From assembly GCF_021648825.1 (NCBI RefSeq), contig NZ_JAKJHS010000001.1, positions 744,001 through 808,000 on the forward strand: a stretch of DNA of 64,000 nt, read 5' to 3'. Source of the DNA: Rhizobium halophilum (GTDB lineage Bacteria > Pseudomonadota > Alphaproteobacteria > Rhizobiales > Rhizobiaceae). The position numbers and the translations under genes were made by a program. The notes under the pieces are model-generated. The model saw only the letters and a program-made list of their open reading frames with translations. It was not told where the DNA came from and did not search any database. Positions 60,411-64,000 of this stretch are shown piece after piece; the stretch's first letter is position 1; every line of letters begins with the position of its first letter.

Positions 60411-60437
60411 GATTGCACTGCACACACCCTTTGGACC

Positions 60438-60857
60438 TTAGCGTGTCCGCTGGGTGTGCAGGTCCGCAGGATCGACCTCGAAATGATCAAGGATCATTCC
60501 GATGTTGCGGCGATGCGCTTTGAAATAGACGTCGAAGACGTCCCCAAGCAGAGGGACACTTCCGACGGCTGCGTCCACTGCAAGGTTGCCCAGCATGCGG
60601 CCAAGCTTGTGCGGGGGAACGCCCAGTCGTCTGGCTTCATAGACGATCGCAAGCCCGACCATGGCGCCGCCGGCGTCACCTACGACAGGGATCAGGCCCA
60701 TCAAGGAGTCCGCGCCCAGGCGAATGCCCGTACCCGGGATGCGAACGGCGGTGTCCATCAATCGCGCTGCGTTGCTCAACCTGCGCAATCGACGAAGTAA
60801 TTCTATTCGGCCAAGAGCCTGTTCGCTACCCACTGTTATACCCGCCTCATGGTTCAT
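60438..60857 (-). CDS. DUF4112 family protein
   Basis: A 139-residue protein with the DUF4112 pattern: LLRRLRRLSNAARLMDTAVRIPGTGIRLGADSLMGLIPVVGDAGG, then two short hydrophobic segments. Function is unknown. I use the ATG at 60857 (MNHEAGITVG); the frame is open further upstream but the extra sequence is atypical and crosses the divergent small-gene promoter. It converges with kdgF. Confidence 0.8.
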   Translation of the reverse strand: MNHEAGITVGSEQALGRIELLRRLRRLSNAARLMDTAVRIPGTGIRLGADSLMGLIPVVGDAGGAMVGLAIVYEARRLGVPPHKLGRMLGNLAVDAAVGSVPLLGDVFDVYFKAHRRNIGMILDHFEVDPADLHTQRTR

Positions 60858-60899
60858 CTTGAAGGAATGGATAACCCCATCTGTGGTTCCAGCTGACAC

Positions 60900-60924
60900 G
60901 GAACAACCTTTAGCATGCCGAGTT
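60900..60924 (+). promoter_or_regulatory. EcfG/RpoE2-type stress promoter
   Basis: GGAAC at 60900-60904, exactly 17 bases, GTT at 60922-60924. The start codon of the small hydrophilic protein follows 29 bases later, with an agggagg ribosome site between. Confidence 0.7.
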
Positions 60925-60952
60925 GATCTTTCTGTCACCAAGGGAGGCCACA

Positions 60953-61141
60953 ATGGGTAGCGAACAGGCACCGACATCGAAGGGTAAAGAGTCTTCGCAA
61001 GGACTGGAGGAAAGCAGCAGCGGCGAGGAGCAGCGCGTCGAAAAGCAGAAGGGGTCGGATCTGGCCAAAAGTGCAGATCGTGTCGAAGAACGCTCGCGCA
61101 GCTCCGACGGTAAAAGCCCGGGCTCCAAGCAGAGAATCTAG
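60953..61141 (+). CDS. Small hydrophilic Ser/Glu/Lys-rich hypothetical protein
   Basis: A 62-residue protein starting MGSEQAPTSKGKESSQG, with no hydrophobic segment and likely disordered. An excellent agggagg site and an exact EcfG-type promoter support it as a real stress gene. The codons upstream of this ATG in the same frame lie over the promoter and are not translated. No family recognised. Confidence 0.72.
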   Translation: MGSEQAPTSKGKESSQGLEESSSGEEQRVEKQKGSDLAKSADRVEERSRSSDGKSPGSKQRI

Positions 61142-61186
61142 TGTTGGTTCAAATAGGCATTTGCGATCGCATCCTGTTCCGGTCGA

Positions 61187-62425
61187 TCAGGATGCGGCGG
61201 AATTCTTGAACAACACGTTTTGGTCAATCAGATAGCGCGCGAAGATAGGCAGACTGGCGCCACCGATGGCCCGTGCTTGTGCACCGACGCGCCCCTCGAT
61301 GATATCGGGTATTATTACACCCTGCAGATCCAGATCGTTCACCGCGTCCAGAGTCGCTGCGACTAGTCGTTTTCGCACCCAGCCGGGAAAGCCTCCGTCG
61401 ATAATGGCGGCGCCGAAGTCTATGATGGAAGCTGCTGCGACGATGGCTTGCGCCAAAGCCGCCGCGCTACATCGTATCCACGTCTCCATCGGCTCCCCAA
61501 AGTCGATCCAGTCATCGGGGGAGTACCACAGCGGCTGTGGATCGACGCCATGTTCACGCAGAAGGTTTTCGAGAACAAAGATGGATGCAATATCCAGAAG
61601 CTGTTGCGTGGTCCCATCTCGTCCCCTGACGGGCAGCGGCCCCACCGCACCTGCAGTGCCTGTACGGCCAGAATACAGCGCCGAGTTCAGAACGATGCCG
61701 CCTCCAATGAAGGAACCAACGAAAAAATAGATGAAATCCGGGTAGGAGGGTCCCACCCCAAAAACAAGCTCCGCCCCGCAGGCGCTTGTGGCATCGTTCT
61801 GCAAGAATACCGGATACGGCACCCGGCTCGCGACCTCTGCCTCCAGGTCGAAATTGCGCCACACATCCATGGCTCCGACCGGCGCCCCTAGCTCTTCCGA
61901 CCAGCTCCAAAGCTCGAAGGGCGCGGCGATACCAACGCCGGCAATCCGCTCTCGCTCTTGGGGATCAAGCTTTTCGCCCAACCGCGCAATACCCGAAGTA
62001 ATGATCTGCAGGATTTCGTCTGGTTGCGGGAATGCGTAGGTTCGGTGATCGTGCAGCCGGATATTGCCGATGAAGTCCATCAAGACCACATCGGCGCTCC
62101 GACGGCCCATCTTGACCCCAAATGAATACACGGCATCCGGGTTGAGCCGCATGGGAACGGAAGGCTGACCGACTTTCCCCCTCACCGGCTCGTCCCGCAA
62201 AAGCAGTCCGTCATGTTCAAGAGCGCGCATGATGACCGAAACAGTCTGTGCCGATAATCCACTGAGCCTCGTGATCTCTGCTTTGGAGAGCGCGCCGTGG
62301 AGGCGAACAAGGGAGAGGACAAGGCGCTCGTTGTAAGCGCGCACGCGGACCTGATTGGCGCCGCCTGCCCAAGCACCGCGTGGCACCAGGAGAACACCAT
62401 CTGTACCCCTCTCTGACGCCGACAT
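61187..62425 (-). CDS. frcR: ROK-family transcriptional regulator (FrcR-like)
   Basis: A 412-residue protein with an N-terminal winged helix near residues 30-80 (LSLVRLHGALSKAEITRLSGLSAQTVSVIMRALEHDGLL) and a ROK sugar-kinase-like effector domain. FIGGGIVLNSALYSGRTGTAGAVG near 235 is the ROK core. The ATG at 62425 has GGAGG upstream. It is divergent from frcB, the layout of frcR-frcBCAK in rhizobia, and probably represses that operon through the palindrome at 62469. Confidence 0.9.
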   Translation of the reverse strand: MSASERGTDGVLLVPRGAWAGGANQVRVRAYNERLVLSLVRLHGALSKAEITRLSGLSAQTVSVIMRALEHDGLLLRDEPVRGKVGQPSVPMRLNPDAVYSFGVKMGRRSADVVLMDFIGNIRLHDHRTYAFPQPDEILQIITSGIARLGEKLDPQERERIAGVGIAAPFELWSWSEELGAPVGAMDVWRNFDLEAEVASRVPYPVFLQNDATSACGAELVFGVGPSYPDFIYFFVGSFIGGGIVLNSALYSGRTGTAGAVGPLPVRGRDGTTQQLLDIASIFVLENLLREHGVDPQPLWYSPDDWIDFGEPMETWIRCSAAALAQAIVAAASIIDFGAAIIDGGFPGWVRKRLVAATLDAVNDLDLQGVIIPDIIEGRVGAQARAIGGASLPIFARYLIDQNVLFKNSAAS

Positions 62426-62468
62426 TGATCCTCCACCACCTGGGCACATCAGAGAATGTCCCTGACAG

Positions 62469-62495
62469 ATTAATAAATCAACTGGATTTATTAAT
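62469..62495. promoter_or_regulatory. ROK-type operator palindrome
   Basis: Perfect 11-base arms attaataaatc (62469-62479) and gatttattaat (62485-62495) with a 5-base spacer. Strongly AT-rich in a GC-rich region, it lies between divergent frcR and frcB and abuts the -35 box of frcB, the expected place for repression. Confidence 0.78.
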
Positions 62496-62523
62496 TGACA
62501 ACCCTACCGGCTTCTTTCTTAAT
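62495..62523 (+). promoter_or_regulatory. Sigma-70-type promoter of frcB
   Basis: TTGACA at 62495-62500, 17 bases, then cttaat at 62518-62523 (four of six to TATAAT). The first base is shared with the right arm of the operator, so repressor binding would compete with RNA polymerase. The frcB ATG follows 85 bases downstream. Confidence 0.6.
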
Positions 62524-62608
62524 GTCAGACGTTAAGGGCGGCTGGAGGAGCCCCCTGGGAGATATTGCGGCATTGCGCCGCGAACACTTGAGGCTCTGGG
62601 AGGAGACC

Positions 62609-63634
62609 ATGAAGACATCACTCTACACCACCGTGTTCGGCACGCTTGTCCTGGGCGCGCTGCTAACCTCGCCGGTTCAGGCCCAGGAAGTATCAGCCTG
62701 CTTGATCACGAAGACGGATACGAACCCCTTTTTCGTCAAGATGAAGGAAGGGGCGACAGCAAAGGCCGAAGAACTGGGGGTTAACCTGAAGTCCTACGCC
62801 GGCCGGATCGACGGTGACAGCGAGAGCCAGGTCGCCGCCATCGAAACCTGCATCGCTGACGGCGCGAAAGGCATCATGCTCACGGCCTCCGACACGAAGG
62901 GGATCGTTCCAGCCGTGCAGAAGGCACGGGATGCTGGCATCCTTGTGATTGCGCTCGACACACCGCTTGAGCCGATCGATGCCGCGGATATGACATTCGC
63001 GACCGACAACCTGCGCGCCGGTGAACTGATCGGGCAATGGGCCGCCGCCACGCTCGGTGACGCTGCCCAAGAAGCCCGGATCGGCTTCCTTAACCTCACC
63101 CCCTCACAGCCTTCTGTAGATGTTCTGCGCAACCAAGGCTTCATGAAGGGCTTCGGCATCGATGTCGCGGACATCAATAGAATCGGCGATGAGAATGATC
63201 CGCGCATCGTCGGCCACGACGTGACGAACGGGAACGAAGAAGGGGGCAGAACTGCCATGGAAAACCTTCTGCAGCAGGATCCTACGATCAACGTCGTCCA
63301 CACGATCAACGAACCGGCAGCGGCCGGCGCTTATGAGGCGCTGAAGTCTGTTGGACGCGAGAACGATGTTCTGATCGTCTCGGTCGATGGCGGCTGCCCC
63401 GGCGTCAAGAACGTCGCAGAAGGCATTATCGGCGCGACCTCTCAGCAATATCCGCTGTTGATGGCGTCAATGGGCATCGAGGCCATCAAGAAGTTCGCCG
63501 ACACCGGCGAAAAGCCCGAGGCCACCGAGGGCAAGAACTTCTTCGACACCGGCGTTGCACTCGTCACGGACAAGCCAGTTGAGGGTGTGGAGTCCATCGA
63601 CACGAAGGAAGGCGAGGAGAAGTGCTGGGGCTAA
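62609..63634 (+). CDS. frcB: Fructose-type (CUT2) ABC transporter substrate-binding protein
   Basis: A 341-residue periplasmic binding protein of the ribose/fructose (type I) family with a signal peptide ending VQAQ-EV near residue 26. [31 protein letters not shown] begins the mature domain; [20 protein letters not shown] and [27 protein letters not shown] fit FrcB. Start at 62609 has aggag upstream; earlier codons are untranslated leader. It is divergent from frcR and followed by a stem-loop and the permease gene. Confidence 0.92.
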   Translation: MKTSLYTTVFGTLVLGALLTSPVQAQEVSACLITKTDTNPFFVKMKEGATAKAEELGVNLKSYAGRIDGDSESQVAAIETCIADGAKGIMLTASDTKGIVPAVQKARDAGILVIALDTPLEPIDAADMTFATDNLRAGELIGQWAAATLGDAAQEARIGFLNLTPSQPSVDVLRNQGFMKGFGIDVADINRIGDENDPRIVGHDVTNGNEEGGRTAMENLLQQDPTINVVHTINEPAAAGAYEALKSVGRENDVLIVSVDGGCPGVKNVAEGIIGATSQQYPLLMASMGIEAIKKFADTGEKPEATEGKNFFDTGVALVTDKPVEGVESIDTKEGEEKCWG

Positions 63635-63650
63635 CCTAGCCACGGGCGCT

Positions 63651-63674
63651 GGAGGGGCGGCACACCGCTCCTCC
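63651..63674 (+). terminator. Stem-loop between frcB and frcC
   Basis: Arms ggaggggcgg and ccgctcctcc pair at 9 of 10 positions around caca. It lies 17 bases after the frcB stop and before frcC without a T-run, so it probably adjusts relative expression. Confidence 0.6.
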
Positions 63675-63739
63675 ACCCTCCCGTTGCGCTGCAGTCCTAC
63701 CACCACCACGCTGGTCGAAGGATATCTTGAGAGGACGCC

Positions 63740-64000
63740 ATGAGCGAACCGCAAGCCGCATCTCATTCTGGAAACGACTACGAGACGGCGCTGACCAGCA
63801 GCCCGACGACGATCGCAGCCTTCGATACACACGAAAAAGGCGCGCTTCGGAAGGTGCAGCATTTTCTGCATTCCAACCCCGCCGCCGTACCGTTGATCGT
63901 TTTAGTTCTCTCGATCGCCTTCTTTGGCATGGCCCTCGGGGGAAAGTTCTTTTCCGCCTTCACGCTCACCCTCATTCTTCAACAGGTTGCTATTGTCGGT
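63740..64000 (+). CDS. frcC: Fructose-type ABC transporter permease (partial, runs off window)
   Basis: Only the first 87 codons are present. The N-terminus MSEPQAASHSGNDYETALTS leads to AFDTHEKGALRKVQHFLHSN and the first membrane helix (VPLIVLVLSIAFFGMALGGKFF), then LTLILQQVAIVG, which matches CUT2 permeases of the FrcC type. The remainder and the ATPase gene lie beyond the right edge. Confidence 0.9.
   Translation, partial: MSEPQAASHSGNDYETALTSSPTTIAAFDTHEKGALRKVQHFLHSNPAAVPLIVLVLSIAFFGMALGGKFFSAFTLTLILQQVAIVG

Noticed and set aside
60418..60465. Terminator between kdgF and the DUF4112 gene
   Set aside because: Two short competing inverted repeats (8 and 6 bases) with long loops are present but neither is strong enough to call.

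Overview
The window looks like an accessory or catabolic stretch of an alphaproteobacterial genome, most likely Rhizobiaceae (Sinorhizobium/Ensifer, Rhizobium or Agrobacterium type). The basis is evenly GC-rich coding, many ABC, TRAP and TTT uptake systems each with its own regulator, a fructose-type locus with the frcR/frcBC layout, and repeated GGAAC-N17-GTT promoters of the alphaproteobacterial general stress sigma factor (EcfG/RpoE2). I saw no rRNA, convincing tRNA, insertion sequence, CRISPR array or prophage. Placement on a chromid or megaplasmid is possible but not shown.

Layout. 1-4.2 kb: a CUT1 sugar ABC operon divergent from a LacI regulator with two operator copies. 4.2-10.7 kb: a tctCBA tricarboxylate transporter with a DctB/DctD-like two-component system; the response regulator has GAFPGA instead of GAFTGA. 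10.8-14.8 kb: DUF4126, a flavoprotein disulfide reductase and an asparagine synthetase. 14.8-24.3 kb: a stress island of small hydrophilic proteins, a DUF892 protein, clsB-like phospholipase D, ybhN and ybhP homologues, cyanide-insensitive bd oxidase with a DUF2474 peptide, and an FMN reductase, several preceded by EcfG-type promoters. 24.3-28.2 kb: a two-component FMN monooxygenase locus. 28.2-36.3 kb: aminotransferases, DUF763, a sulfite-oxidase-like molybdoprotein, mmsB, modBC without modA, and a second DUF892 gene. 36.3-43.2 kb: a LysR regulator, an agmatinase-type ureohydrolase, a polyamine-type ABC transporter and a nitrilase-superfamily amidase.

43.3-52.8 kb is the most unusual part. 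It holds a RibD-type reductase, a methyltransferase, a GT4 glycosyltransferase, a divergent 6-pyruvoyl-tetrahydropterin-synthase homologue, an MDR dehydrogenase, a GTP cyclohydrolase II with a non-RibB N-terminal domain, a CDP-alcohol phosphatidyltransferase, an FkbM methyltransferase, a decayed flippase-like gene and an LTA-synthase-like membrane enzyme. Together they suggest a pathway from GTP to a modified pyrimidine/pterin or flavin-like compound, perhaps attached to lipid or exported. I do not know a described product for it.

52.8-60.4 kb is a hexuronate catabolic operon (uxaC, TRAP dctPQM, GntR regulator, kduI, kdgF) behind a FadR-type operator and divergent from a Gfo/Idh dehydrogenase. 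60.4-61.1 kb has a DUF4112 gene and another stress-type small protein. 61.2-64 kb is the frcR-frcBC sugar ABC locus, cut by the window end, with a perfect ROK-type operator next to a TTGACA box. A recurring design is a stem-loop directly after the solute-binding-protein gene in four separate transport operons.
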